Of a DNA stretch of 64,000 bases, positions 39,337 through 48,122 are shown in pieces. Numbering within the stretch: the first letter of the stretch is position 1; the number at the start of each line of letters is the position of its first letter. This DNA is from Rariglobus sp041662485 (lineage in GTDB: Bacteria; Verrucomicrobiota; Verrucomicrobiia; Opitutales; Opitutaceae): assembly GCA_041662485.1 (NCBI GenBank), contig JBAZSJ010000023.1, forward strand, positions 10,651 through 74,650. Direction: 5' to 3'. The notes under the pieces are model-generated. The model saw only the letters and a list, made by a program, of their open reading frames with translations, had not been told where the DNA came from and made no database searches. Made by a program: the position numbers and the translations under genes.

Positions 39337-40479
39337 ATGGCGAACAACCCCGGTCGGACGGTTCTGGATTACGGTGCGCGCGGCGACGGGCTCCGCGACG
39401 ACGGCGAGGCATTTCAACGCGCGCTCGACGGCGGTCCGGGCACGGTCGTGGTGCCGGCGGGGAATTATCTGATCGGGCGCATGCTGCGCGTCGGTTCGGG
39501 CGTGTGGTTGAAATTGGATGCGGGCGCGCGCCTTCGGCTGGCGGACGGCGTGGCGAAGGCGCCGGACGATTATTTTCTGACCAACGCGAATCCCGGCGCG
39601 GGCGACGCGGACATCACGGTCGAGGGCGGTTTCTGGGACGGAAACAACGCCGGCAACGCGCGACCGCCGGGGCTGTTCGATTTCGGGTATTCCGGGGCGA
39701 TGATGCATTTTCGCAACGTGCGCGGGCTGCGGGTGGCGGACATGCAGCTGCACGACGCGGAGGCGTATCATGTGCGGTTGACCCAGGTGCGCGGGTTTGA
39801 GGTGGAACGGATTCGTTTCAGCGCGAGCCGCGTGAGGCCCAACAACGACGGCATCCATCTCGGCGGGCATTGCGAAAACGGCGCGATTCGCGACATCAAG
39901 GGACTGCACTTCGGCGTGACCGGCGACGACATGATCGCGCTCAACGCGGACGACGCGCTCACGCGCACGGAGGTGAAGGGGATGTTGTGCGGGCCGATCC
40001 GCAACATCCGCATCGAGGACATCGAGGCGCAGGGCTGCCACAGTTTTGTGCGGTTGCTGAGCGTGGTGTCGCCGATCGAGAACGTTTCGATCCGCGGCGT
40101 GCGCGGGACGTGCGAAGTCGCGGCGATTAACTGCGACGGCGCGCGAGGGTGCCGCGTGCCGGTGTTCGACGAGAAGGCGCCGCCGTTTCCGGACGGCGTG
40201 GGATTTCTGACCAACATCACGGCGGAGGATTTTATCGTGGGGAAGTCCCACGCCAACGACATCGCGCTGCTGCGGCTGGAGACGCGCATGACCAATGTTC
40301 GTATTACGAACTTTGTGCGGGATAGGGATGCGGACCAATCGCCCGCCACGCCGACGCTGCGGCTGCGGCATGCGGCGGCGCGCGAACTGGCGGTCAATGG
40401 GAAGCCGGCCAGGCCGGTGGCCTTTGGCGAAACGCTGGAGTTGACCGACACCGCGCTTCAGGAACTGCGAATCAACTGA
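39337..40479 (+). CDS. Right-handed beta-helix glycoside hydrolase/lyase, GH28-like
   Basis: 380 residues from the ATG at 39337. The start has the pectate-lyase-3/GH28 opening VLDYGARGDGLRDDGEAFQR. Helix coils follow (DITVEGGFWDGNNAGNARPP, FEVERIRFSASRVRPNNDGI, LHFGVTGDDMIALNADDA). The Asp pair in TGDDMIALN and the Asp in NNDGIHLGG occupy the positions of GH28 catalytic Asp residues, although the canonical GH28 His is not clear. No signal peptide, so it is intracellular or non-classically exported. Divergent from the LacZ-type gene. Probably acts on a uronic-acid- or rhamnose-containing glycan; the substrate is inference. Confidence 0.75.
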   Translation: MANNPGRTVLDYGARGDGLRDDGEAFQRALDGGPGTVVVPAGNYLIGRMLRVGSGVWLKLDAGARLRLADGVAKAPDDYFLTNANPGAGDADITVEGGFWDGNNAGNARPPGLFDFGYSGAMMHFRNVRGLRVADMQLHDAEAYHVRLTQVRGFEVERIRFSASRVRPNNDGIHLGGHCENGAIRDIKGLHFGVTGDDMIALNADDALTRTEVKGMLCGPIRNIRIEDIEAQGCHSFVRLLSVVSPIENVSIRGVRGTCEVAAINCDGARGCRVPVFDEKAPPFPDGVGFLTNITAEDFIVGKSHANDIALLRLETRMTNVRITNFVRDRDADQSPATPTLRLRHAAARELAVNGKPARPVAFGETLELTDTALQELRIN

Positions 40480-40507
40480 GTTCGCGGTTCCCTTTGCGCG
40501 CCGAGCC

Positions 40508-41914
40508 TCAGGTGTAGTGGAAGTGGGCGGTGGCTTTGCAGGCCTTGTCGGACACGACGCGGACCCAGTGGGCGCTGAAGCCCGGGGGGAACACCACGAC
40601 CTCGGAGGCGTTGGCGGGGACGTCGACGGTCTTCCATGCGCGGAAGGTGCCGGTGCCGAGCGCGTCGACCTCGATGGTGATGGCGACGGATTTCGCGGAG
40701 TCGTGCGAGAGATGGACGCACTTCTGGTCGAAGCCGGTCATGAGATACGGATCGCTGGGCTCGCCGGCCTTGACGGGCGTTTCCCACCACGGACCGCCCC
40801 AGCCCTTGGGCTTGCCGAGTTTCCAGAGGTCGTCGGTCTTGCCGAACCAGAGACCGGACTGCGGCTCGGCGCACTGGAGATTGCCGCCGCTCTCGTGGCT
40901 GGTGTTGTCGCCGCCGATGATGAGCATGCCCTTCCACGAACAGAAGTCGCCGTGGACCCAGAGATGCGTGGAGATCGGGCGGATGCCCCAGATGCGGTTG
41001 CCGAAGGCCCAGGGCGAGAGTTCGTAGAACATGCCGTGGTGGTCCATGAGCAGACGCTCGTGCTCGGTGGAGCGGATGCGCGGCCACTCGGTCTGCCACT
41101 TGTGCTCCCAGCAGTGGGAAGCCTTGGGCAGGCGGTAGGTGGTCCATTTTTTGTCGCCGCCGGTGAAGACCTTGAGAATCGCGGAGGCGCGGTCCCAGCC
41201 GGTCGCAAAGATGTTGTTTCCGTAGGGCCCGAGTCCGCCGAGGCCGACGTAGGGCTTGCGCTCGATGACGGTCCACTTGACGCCGTCGTATTCGGCGAGC
41301 GTTCCTTCGCTTTGTTTGCCGAGGAAGTCGGGCTCGCTGTAGTCGTTGTTGGCGACGACGAGGCGGCCGCCCTCGGTGTAGCAGTCCTTGAAGTGGCAGC
41401 TCATCTCGCCGGGCGTGCCGAGGGCCTGGGTGAGATCGAAGAGGAACTTCACCTTGAGCGTGCGGACGTTGAGTTCGAACAACTCGCCTTCCATGCCGAG
41501 CATGTAGACGAGGTTTTTTGGATCGGTGAGATGGGTGGCGGTGCCGCAGAGGCGGATCTCGGTGAGTTCCTTGACGGTGCGGACCTTGTGCTTCGTGTCG
41601 ATGACGTGCGGTCCGATGATGAGCTGGCTGGAGTGGTCGTGGACGAAGCGGTTGGCGTAGGTGCCGTCCACGGCGGCGGGGTGGACCGACATCTTGAAAT
41701 TCTCGTCAATGACGCGCAGTCCGGTGCCCGTGCCGGTGCCCTTGCGGTGCGAGACGTAGTTGAGGATGTAGAGCCTGCCGAGCCAAGGCATGAGGCAACC
41801 GATGCCGATCTCGCTGCGGGGAGGGCCGAAGTCGGCGACCTGGGCGAAGGCGGGGATGACGCCGCTGACGTTGGGCGGAAGGGCGGGGTGAGGTGCGGAG
41901 GAGGGTTTTTTCAT
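40508..41914 (-). CDS. Uncharacterised probable beta-propeller protein
   Basis: 468 residues, no signal peptide and no membrane segment. The sequence alternates short Trp/Gly-rich beta blocks: GIGCLMPWLGRLYILNYVSH, FAGDR-like turns, ATHLTDPKNLVYMLGMEGEL, FATGWDRASAILKVFTGG, HGDFCSWKGMLIIGGDN, WFGKTDDLWKLGKPKGWGGP. This is the pattern of a propeller with blades of about 50-60 residues. The C-terminal 60 residues look like a small beta-sandwich (VDALGTGTFRAWKTVDVPAN). I do not recognise a named family or a catalytic motif. It ends 28 bp from the convergent beta-helix gene and lies next to LacI genes, so a carbohydrate role is likely but unproven. Confidence 0.75.
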   Translation of the reverse strand: MKKPSSAPHPALPPNVSGVIPAFAQVADFGPPRSEIGIGCLMPWLGRLYILNYVSHRKGTGTGTGLRVIDENFKMSVHPAAVDGTYANRFVHDHSSQLIIGPHVIDTKHKVRTVKELTEIRLCGTATHLTDPKNLVYMLGMEGELFELNVRTLKVKFLFDLTQALGTPGEMSCHFKDCYTEGGRLVVANNDYSEPDFLGKQSEGTLAEYDGVKWTVIERKPYVGLGGLGPYGNNIFATGWDRASAILKVFTGGDKKWTTYRLPKASHCWEHKWQTEWPRIRSTEHERLLMDHHGMFYELSPWAFGNRIWGIRPISTHLWVHGDFCSWKGMLIIGGDNTSHESGGNLQCAEPQSGLWFGKTDDLWKLGKPKGWGGPWWETPVKAGEPSDPYLMTGFDQKCVHLSHDSAKSVAITIEVDALGTGTFRAWKTVDVPANASEVVVFPPGFSAHWVRVVSDKACKATAHFHYT

Positions 41915-41935
41915 GGGAGGGAGAGGTTCAAATAT

Positions 41936-42020
41936 CTTTCTCTTTCCTCTTAATCTTTCTCGTTCTCCGGTCCGGCGGATTTCCTGACGAAAGAGAAAGA
42001 TTAAGAGGAAAGAGAAAGAG
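41936..42020. repeat. Two purine-rich repeats in inverted orientation (26-bp perfect arms)
   Basis: Copies 3 and 4 of the repeat seen at 2713 and 8960 face each other at 41936-41967 and 41989-42020. 41936-41961 is the exact reverse complement of 41995-42020 or its 1-base shift, with about 33 bp between. This large hairpin lies between divergent genes. Confidence 0.75.
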
Positions 42021-42072
42021 GGAGATGACGGATGGACACTAAAGGCTGGCGCGGGCGGGCCAATGCGCGTGG

Positions 42073-42090
42073 AATCGAATGCGTTCGATT
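42073..42090. promoter_or_regulatory. Operator candidate AATCGAATGCGTTCGATT
   Basis: A perfect 7-bp inverted repeat (AATCGAA/TTCGATT) with a 4-bp centre, 3 bp before the ATG at 42094. It overlaps an alternative ATG at 42079, which argues for the later start. A related GAATCGATTC palindrome lies at 43183-43192 just before the next LacI gene. Confidence 0.6.
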
Positions 42091-42093
42091 TTT

Positions 42094-43092
42094 ATGGCCG
42101 ACATCCAGCATTGCTCGCTCCTGAAGGTGGCCCGCGCGGCGGGCGTGGCGGCGTCCACGGCGTCGCTGGCGCTGCGCGGGAGTCCGCTCGTGAAACCGGC
42201 GACGACGGCGCGGGTGAAGGCGGTGGCGGAGCGGCTGGGCTACCGGGCGGATCCGCGGGTGGGATCGTTGATGGCGCGCATCCGGCGGGCGAAGGCGGCG
42301 AAGGACCGGGAGCGGCTGGCGTTTGTGTGGGTGAGCGTGACGCGGGCGGACACGCGCAACCATGAATTTTGCCGGGTGTCATTTGCGGGGGCGAAGCGGA
42401 GGGCGGAGGAACTGGGCTGCGCGCTGGAGGAATTCTGGTTGCACGACGACGGGATGACGGCGGCGCGGCTGGAGAAAATTTTGACGACGAGGGGAATCAC
42501 CGGCGTGGTGTTCTCGGCTCCCATGCGCGACATGGAGGTGACGGTGGAGTGGAACTGGAGGCGCTTCGCGGCGGCGATCATCGGCAACTCGGAGTTCCAT
42601 CCGTCTCTGCACCGGGCGGGGCACTACCACTATCGCAGCATGTGGACGGCGATGGAGAAGGTGCGCGAGGCGGGGTGCGCGCGCCCGGCGGCGGTGTTGC
42701 ACGAGCCGCACCACCGGCGCATCCACGGCGTGCATCAGGCGGCGTTTCTGGCGAATCACCCGCGGCCGAAACAGGCGCTGGCGATGACGCGGTTTGGGTT
42801 CCCGAAGGACGAGATGGAGACGCGGGTGTGGCTGGCGAAGGTGAAGGCGGACGCGCTGATCTGCGTGGTGAGTCCGACCGAGAAAGAGTTGGCGTGGTTG
42901 CGGGCCGTGCCGGGGTTGAAGCGGGTGGTGACGCTGGCGAGTCCGCGCGCCGGGTTGCCGGGAACAGACATGCGCGAGGATCTGGTCGCGGCGGGCGCGG
43001 TGGACCTGGTGGTCGCGCAGTTGCACCGCAACGAGCGCGGCGTGCCGGCGCATCCCACGACGTTGCTGCTCGAGGGCGAGTGGCGGGAATAG
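42094..43092 (+). CDS. LacI-family transcriptional regulator
   Basis: 332 residues from the ATG at 42094 (337 from 42079). The HTH is SLLKVARAAGVAASTASLAL, then the hinge LGYRADPRVGSLMARIRRAK. The sensor domain has LAFVWVSVTRADTRNHEFCR, TTRGITGVVFSAPMRDMEV and KRVVTLASPRAGLPG, ending LLLEGEWRE. The layout is close to the LacI genes at 18379 and 43197, so the three form one subfamily typical of Verrucomicrobiota sugar loci. The likely target is its own promoter and the divergent propeller gene. Confidence 0.92.
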   Translation: MADIQHCSLLKVARAAGVAASTASLALRGSPLVKPATTARVKAVAERLGYRADPRVGSLMARIRRAKAAKDRERLAFVWVSVTRADTRNHEFCRVSFAGAKRRAEELGCALEEFWLHDDGMTAARLEKILTTRGITGVVFSAPMRDMEVTVEWNWRRFAAAIIGNSEFHPSLHRAGHYHYRSMWTAMEKVREAGCARPAAVLHEPHHRRIHGVHQAAFLANHPRPKQALAMTRFGFPKDEMETRVWLAKVKADALICVVSPTEKELAWLRAVPGLKRVVTLASPRAGLPGTDMREDLVAAGAVDLVVAQLHRNERGVPAHPTTLLLEGEWRE

Positions 43093-43182
43093 GCGGGCGG
43101 ACGGGAATTGCGCGGACGCGGAGCGTTTTCGCCAAACGGGACGTGACAGGAAAGAGGGCGGGACTCAGTCTGGCCGCGTTTC

Positions 43183-43192
43183 GAATCGATTC
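43183..43192. promoter_or_regulatory. Palindrome GAATCGATTC before the second LacI gene
   Basis: A 10-bp perfect palindrome ending 4 bp before the ATG at 43197. It shares TCGAATCGATT-like sequence with the inverted repeat at 42073-42090. Confidence 0.45.
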
Positions 43193-43196
43193 CGTG

Positions 43197-44261
43197 ATGC
43201 CCCCTTCCGAGCCCCTTCCAGACAAGACCGCGCGCCGGCGCATCACCATGCGCGACATCGCCGAGAAACTCGGCATGCACCATACGACGGTGAGCCTCGC
43301 CTTGCGCAACAGCGCGCTGCTGCGCGAGGCGACGAAGGCGAGCATCCGCGAGGCGGCGGAGAAACTGGGCTACCGGCCGGACCCGATGCTGTCGGCCTTG
43401 AACGTTTATCGTCAGTCGAAGCATGCGACGGCGTTCCAAGCGGTCATCGGCTGGATCGACAACTGGCAGGGGGAGACGGGGAAGCTGCTTAGGGTGCCCA
43501 CCTACAACGCCTACTACGAGGGGGCGCGGGCCCGCGCCGCGGAGCTCGGCTACGCGGTGGAGATTTTCCGCATGCACGACAAGGGCATGTCGCCGCAGCG
43601 CATGCAGCAGATTTTCAAGGCGCGCAACGTGGGCGGCGTGCTCGTCGCCCCGCAGGAGAAGCCCGGCAATTATCTCGGGCTCGATTTTGCCGACACCTGC
43701 GCGCTGGCGTTCGGCTTTTCCTCCCAGCCGTGGCGGCTCAATCTCATCACGGCCCGGCACGAACAGATCGTGGATCTGATCGTGGAAAACATCCATCGTC
43801 TGGGATACCGGCGGCCCGGATATTGCGTGTTGCCGGAGAGCGACGCGGGGTCGAATTACACCGGGATCTCTCGCTGGAACTACCTTCTTTGGACCCACGA
43901 GGGCATGGCCAAATTGCCGCGGATCGAGTCCTTTGACCGGGAGAGCATCGCGCAGTGGATCAAGACGAACAAACCCGACGTCCTCGTCGGGTTTGGCGAT
44001 CTCCTGGCCAAGGTCGAGGGGCTCGGCTACTCGGTGCCCAAGGACATCGGTTTCGTGAGCATTGCGACCACGCCGGGCGTCTTGCGCGTGTCCGGGGTCG
44101 ATCAGAACGACTTCCTGATCGGCAGGACCGCCGTCGACGTGCTGGTGGGCATGATCCATCGCAACGACAAGGGCCTGCCCAAGGTGCCGATCCGCACGTT
44201 TGTGGACTGCACGTGGGTCGAGGGGGAAACGCTCCGGCCGCAAAAGAGGTCGAAGAAATAG
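43197..44261 (+). CDS. LacI-family transcriptional regulator
   Basis: 354 residues. HTH ITMRDIAEKLGMHHTTVSLA, hinge LGYRPDPMLSALNVYRQSKH, then the sensor domain (AVIGWIDNWQGETGKLLRVP, KARNVGGVLVAPQEKPGNYL, VPKDIGFVSIATTPGVLRVS). It is 104 bp downstream of another LacI gene in the same direction, and its sensor domain is clearly different, so it is an old paralogue. It faces the alginate-lyase-family gene and is the nearest candidate regulator for the CTGGAGAA-type sites at 45.9-51.3 kb. The 109 bp after it contain half of the palindromic element also found in the LacZ-type gene (44292-44313). Confidence 0.92.
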   Translation: MPPSEPLPDKTARRRITMRDIAEKLGMHHTTVSLALRNSALLREATKASIREAAEKLGYRPDPMLSALNVYRQSKHATAFQAVIGWIDNWQGETGKLLRVPTYNAYYEGARARAAELGYAVEIFRMHDKGMSPQRMQQIFKARNVGGVLVAPQEKPGNYLGLDFADTCALAFGFSSQPWRLNLITARHEQIVDLIVENIHRLGYRRPGYCVLPESDAGSNYTGISRWNYLLWTHEGMAKLPRIESFDRESIAQWIKTNKPDVLVGFGDLLAKVEGLGYSVPKDIGFVSIATTPGVLRVSGVDQNDFLIGRTAVDVLVGMIHRNDKGLPKVPIRTFVDCTWVEGETLRPQKRSKK

Positions 44262-44370
44262 CGGCGCGTCCGTCGAGCGGCGGGCGGGGTTCGTCGGCTC
44301 GCTGGCGCTCGCCGCCACGCCGGAAGAACGGCAACGCGGTCAAATGCCCCGGGGGTTGCCCCGGGGATGG

Positions 44371-45849
44371 TTATTTGGATTCGCCCGTGCCGGCGTGGGT
44401 GAGCGTTTCCCACGCGACGTTGCAGCCGATCGGCCACACGATGTTTTCCGCCCGGACGCCGGGATCGACCGGAACCCAGGACCAGCCGGGGGCGCCGTTG
44501 ATCTCTTTTCTAAGGCAGGGCCTGATGACCTTCTCCATGAACGCCCGGGTCTTGGGGAGGTCCCTTCCCTTGATATTATGGTAGTGGTTGTAGGCGGCCT
44601 CCGCGCCGGATTGCACGGGGGTGCCGCGAACGCGATAGAACACGGGGGGGATGACCTCGTCGATGCGCAGGCCCGCGTGCAGCTCCATGAACGCGGTGAG
44701 ACGCCTGGCCTCCAGGCCGTAGAGGTCGATGCCTTGGTTCCAGGCGATTTCGGCGGAGTTGACGACGCTGGCAAACCCCAGGTCGCAATGTCCCAGGTCC
44801 CTGTAGGTTTCCGCGCTCAGGCCGTCGACATACGCGGCGTCCGGAGCCTTGTTCCAGTGCATGCCGCCCTTGTCCAGGTTGCTCGCCGTTTTGTAGATCG
44901 TGCTGTCGTCGCCCAGTTTGTTGGCCTTCATCATGTCGACGACCTCCTTCTCGCGGAATATCCACGATTTTTTGACATCGGGGAAAAGATTCGCGTCGAG
45001 CGCGGCGAGTTCCTCGTTGGTCGGCCTGGTCAGCCAGTAGTCGGGGCGGACGGGGTCGGGGCCGTCCGATTGCAGGTAGATCCAGCAGGGGACGTAGCTG
45101 ACCCAGCGGTGAAGGCCTTCGGTGAAGGCGGCGCGGTCCTCGTTGAACACGCCGATGGACATCATGGCTTCGCCGACCGAGAAGAGCCGGTTGCCGTAGG
45201 CCGGGCGGTTGTGGAAAATGGGGAGGAACGCCTCGTTCAGCATTTCCGAGAAACGGGCGATGTCCTCCCGTTTCCATTCCGGCCAGGTGTGGCGGATGAT
45301 TTCGGCGGCGTTGGTGAACATGGTGGCCAGCCAAGAGGCCTGCAGATACCAGTTTCCGCCCCGGTTTTCGCGCAGGACGCTCCAGTTGTTGAGAAGGGCG
45401 GCGGCGTTGCGGGCGTATCTTTCGTCTCCCGTAAAAACCCACATGAGGGACTGGGTGTAGGCCGCCTTGGCGTCCATCGAGGCGCCGGCGACTCCGCCTT
45501 CCTCGCCGCCCTTGCCCAGGAAGCCGGAGCTGATCGTGGTGCGCGGGGCGTGAGGCTTGAAATCGAGGGCGGCCCACGGCGAGGCCTTCATTTGCTCGAA
45601 GGCGCTCTTCCAGGGTTCCTCGCCCGCCGCGATTTTCCCCTTAACGAAATCAAGGCCCTCCTTGGAGTTCAGCAGCCCGGGATGCTTGAACGCGGCGGGC
45701 AGGGCGGGGAGTTTTGTTTCCCTGGGGCGGACCTCCGCCGCGACGGACGGTGTCGTCGGCGGGGCGTCGGCCGATCGCAGCGACGGCAGGAAAAGCGCCG
45801 TGCTTAAGACGGCGAATCCGAGGATCGCGCGGCCGGGTTTGCGGTGCAT
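44371..45849 (-). CDS. Exported alginate-lyase-family polysaccharide lyase
   Basis: 492 residues from the ATG at 45849, which gives a clean signal peptide (MHRKPGRAILGFAVLSTALF, cleavage near LRSADA); ATGs at 45876 and 45879 would add 9-10 residues. The all-alpha lyase domain has HPGLLNSKEGLDFVKGKIAA, SLMWVFTGDERYARNAAALL, NRGGNWYLQASWLATMFTNA and FHNRPAYGNRLFSVGEAMMS. Late blocks are HCDLGFASVVNSAEIAWNQG and AAYNHYHNIKGRDL. This fits the alginate lyase superfamily (PF05426-like). It would beta-eliminate a uronate polymer in the periplasm. Two CTGGAGAA-type sites lie in its promoter, shared with the divergent PEP-CTERM gene. Confidence 0.82.
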   Translation of the reverse strand: MHRKPGRAILGFAVLSTALFLPSLRSADAPPTTPSVAAEVRPRETKLPALPAAFKHPGLLNSKEGLDFVKGKIAAGEEPWKSAFEQMKASPWAALDFKPHAPRTTISSGFLGKGGEEGGVAGASMDAKAAYTQSLMWVFTGDERYARNAAALLNNWSVLRENRGGNWYLQASWLATMFTNAAEIIRHTWPEWKREDIARFSEMLNEAFLPIFHNRPAYGNRLFSVGEAMMSIGVFNEDRAAFTEGLHRWVSYVPCWIYLQSDGPDPVRPDYWLTRPTNEELAALDANLFPDVKKSWIFREKEVVDMMKANKLGDDSTIYKTASNLDKGGMHWNKAPDAAYVDGLSAETYRDLGHCDLGFASVVNSAEIAWNQGIDLYGLEARRLTAFMELHAGLRIDEVIPPVFYRVRGTPVQSGAEAAYNHYHNIKGRDLPKTRAFMEKVIRPCLRKEINGAPGWSWVPVDPGVRAENIVWPIGCNVAWETLTHAGTGESK

Positions 45850-45926
45850 GAAGGCGGACGGGGTGGGTAAACGCATCATGCGCCACTGAGTGCCGTCCAT
45901 CGGGCGCATGTGCAATCGTGTCAATT

Positions 45927-45940
45927 TTATCACTGGAGAA
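45927..45940. promoter_or_regulatory. Operator candidate TTATCACTGGAGAA
   Basis: One of four TTCKCWCTGGAGAA-like sites (others 45985-45998, 49753-49766, 51259-51272). It lies 78 bp upstream of the lyase gene in the divergent promoter region. Confidence 0.55.
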
Positions 45941-45984
45941 TTCGCCGCCTATCATGGCGTGCCGCCCGGCGCGGGCCAAGGGGA

Positions 45985-45998
45985 TTCTCCAGAGCGAA
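45985..45998. promoter_or_regulatory. Operator candidate TTCTCCAGAGCGAA (reverse of TTCGCTCTGGAGAA)
   Basis: Second site of the same type in the lyase/PEP-CTERM divergent region, in opposite orientation to the 45927 site and 98 bp before the PEP-CTERM gene start. Confidence 0.5.
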
Positions 45999-46095
45999 TG
46001 GGGGCGGTCTTGTTTCAGGCGGGTTCGGGCGCAATGGTCTCCCGGGTCAGGCGGCCACGGCCGTGTTTGATCCCCTCCAATACCCCCCACGCAAC

Positions 46096-47277
46096 ATGAA
46101 CAGAAAAATCTCCAGGTCCCCCGACTTTCGCTTCATCGGTCTCGCGTCGCGGATCACGGCCCTGCTGGCCGCGGTGTCCGCGACATCCGGCGCCTTCGCG
46201 ACCGATCTGATCAAGGCCGACAACACGACCGAGCTCGGCACCGTCGGCTCCTACGCCGCCCCGAACGACACGGCCGTCCCCACCACAAGCGACAGGATCG
46301 TGTTCGACGGCACGCTGGTGACCAACTCGACGTTTTCCTGGACCAACAACCGGTCCGTGCAGGGCGTCAAACTGAACGATCCCGCCAACGCGGTCACGGT
46401 CAACCTGTCCGGCGCGACCTTCAATTTGAACAACCTCGCGGGCAACGTCACCGTGATCGACCTGTCCTCCGCGACCAAGAACCTTACGTTCGCCGCGTCC
46501 AGCACCGCCGCCCTCCTTCAGGTTCGCGGCTCCAGCACTTCCGGGGGCGCCTTTGTTTCCGTCGGGAGCGGGGCGACCCTGACGATCCAATCGAATTTCA
46601 ATTATAACAACGGCACCGGCACCCCGACCATCCGCCTTACGGGTGCGGGCAATTTCACGGTGAACGGCACCAATGGCAGAATCTCGGACAAGACGGCGGG
46701 CACCGCCCTCACCGCGTTCAGTCTGGACAACACCTTCGCCGGAACCGCCACCTTTTCCAATGCCAACACCTACAGCGGCGGCACGAGCATCAGCGGCGGC
46801 ACTCTCGTCGCGGGTGTGGCCGGCGCGGTTGGCGGCGGCGGCGTCACGGTCGGCGGCGGCACGCTCGACCTGAACGGGTCGGGGATCGTCAATCTGACTC
46901 TGGCAGCCAACAAGGACTTCGCCTTCACCAGCGGCACGCTGAAGTTCAACCTCGGCACCAGCTACGACCAGATCACCGGAAGCGGCACCGGCAAATTCAA
47001 CCTGACCGGCGGCGCCTTTGCGATTACCCAGGGCGCCGGATTCGACTACGGCGTGGTTTACCAGGTCTTCAGCGGATTCACCAGCGGCACCTCGACCGTG
47101 AGCGGCCTCAGCTTCACCGGCTTCGACACAGGCGCCTACACGGCGAGCCTCAACAACCTCGGCCAGCTCTCGTTTTCGGCCATCTCCATTCCCGAGCCTT
47201 CGACTTATGCCGCCATCGCCGGATTTTTTGTCCTCGCGGGCACCGTCGGGCGCCGACGCCTGAAGCGCGGCGTCTGA
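46096..47277 (+). CDS. Autotransporter-like repeat protein with PEP-CTERM anchor
   Basis: 393 residues. Signal peptide (ITALLAAVSATSGAFA) then a beta-helix passenger rich in Gly, Thr, Asn and Ser (ATFSNANTYSGGTSISGGTL, GAVGGGGVTVGGGTLDLNGS). The C-terminus is a PEP-CTERM signal: ISIPEPSTYAAIAGFFVLAG followed by RRRLKRGV. Same architecture as the 904-residue protein at 12275 but less than half its length. It is divergent from the lyase gene and 22 bp before an SDR gene. It is probably exported and processed by exosortase onto the surface or matrix. Confidence 0.88.
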   Translation: MNRKISRSPDFRFIGLASRITALLAAVSATSGAFATDLIKADNTTELGTVGSYAAPNDTAVPTTSDRIVFDGTLVTNSTFSWTNNRSVQGVKLNDPANAVTVNLSGATFNLNNLAGNVTVIDLSSATKNLTFAASSTAALLQVRGSSTSGGAFVSVGSGATLTIQSNFNYNNGTGTPTIRLTGAGNFTVNGTNGRISDKTAGTALTAFSLDNTFAGTATFSNANTYSGGTSISGGTLVAGVAGAVGGGGVTVGGGTLDLNGSGIVNLTLAANKDFAFTSGTLKFNLGTSYDQITGSGTGKFNLTGGAFAITQGAGFDYGVVYQVFSGFTSGTSTVSGLSFTGFDTGAYTASLNNLGQLSFSAISIPEPSTYAAIAGFFVLAGTVGRRRLKRGV

Positions 47278-47299
47278 TCTCCGCCGCTCGCAAAAAATC

Positions 47300-48061
47300 A
47301 TGCCCGGAGAAAAGCCAGCGAGAAGACTGTTGATCACGGGCGCAGCCGGCTATCTGGGCCGGTCCCTGTGCGAGGTGCTGGCGGACGACTTTGATCTGGT
47401 GCGCATGGATGTGACCGAGGTTCCGGGCGCGGGAAAATCAATCCGCGGCTCGGTCACGGATGTGGGGTTGTTAAACCGCGCCTGTTCACAGGTGGACGCC
47501 GTCGTTCTGGCCCACATGGCTCCAAACCGCACGGATGCGTATGACTGGCCGGATGTCTGCATGGACATCAACGTGAAAGGCGTGGCCTTGGCGCTTGAGG
47601 CGGCCGTGCGGCACGGCATCAAGCGCGTGGTGCTGATTTCCAGCGTTTCGGTCGTCTGGGGGCATGTGTTGGAAAACACGTTTCTTGGGCGCGATCTGCC
47701 TCCGTGTCCTGTCGAGATGTATGGCATGACCAAGGTGCTGCAGGAGGACACCGCGCGGCTTTACCACCAGATGAAGGGGCTGGAAATCGCGGTGCTGAGG
47801 CCGGCCTACATCCTGCGGGAGGATTCCCTGGTCAACAAATACGGCGAGACCAGCCGCAGCGTGACCTGGCAGTGCATCGACCCGCGGGACATCGCCCGCG
47901 CGGTGCGGGGCGCGCTCCGAGTCGCCGATCTCGGCTACGAGGTTTTTTATCTGATGGCGGGGCCCGGGGCCGAGTCTCGCGCGGATGTCGCCCATACGCG
48001 GGAGTGTCTGGGCTGGGAGCCGGAGCATCGCTTCGCGGGAATACCCGTGGAAGTGTTGTGA
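47300..48061 (+). CDS. NAD-dependent epimerase/dehydratase (SDR), possibly uronate dehydrogenase-like
   Basis: 253 residues. Extended SDR fold: LLITGAAGYLGRSLCEVLAD for the dinucleotide, AVVLAHMAPNR, the catalytic Ser in VLISSVSVV and the Y-x3-K motif in YGMTKVLQED. Later blocks are CIDPRDIARAVRGAL and CLGWEPEHRFAG. No signal peptide, so cytoplasmic. The size and these blocks also fit bacterial uronate dehydrogenases, which would suit a uronate-releasing lyase nearby, but a nucleotide-sugar epimerase or other SDR role cannot be excluded. It is 22 bp after the PEP-CTERM gene and 61 bp before the SGNH gene, so an operon is likely. Confidence 0.82.
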   Translation: MPGEKPARRLLITGAAGYLGRSLCEVLADDFDLVRMDVTEVPGAGKSIRGSVTDVGLLNRACSQVDAVVLAHMAPNRTDAYDWPDVCMDINVKGVALALEAAVRHGIKRVVLISSVSVVWGHVLENTFLGRDLPPCPVEMYGMTKVLQEDTARLYHQMKGLEIAVLRPAYILREDSLVNKYGETSRSVTWQCIDPRDIARAVRGALRVADLGYEVFYLMAGPGAESRADVAHTRECLGWEPEHRFAGIPVEVL

Positions 48062-48122
48062 ACCACGCGGCGGTCGAGAGCCGGGCGCCCGCCAGCGAGA
48101 CGCCGCCGGTCCGCATGATCCA

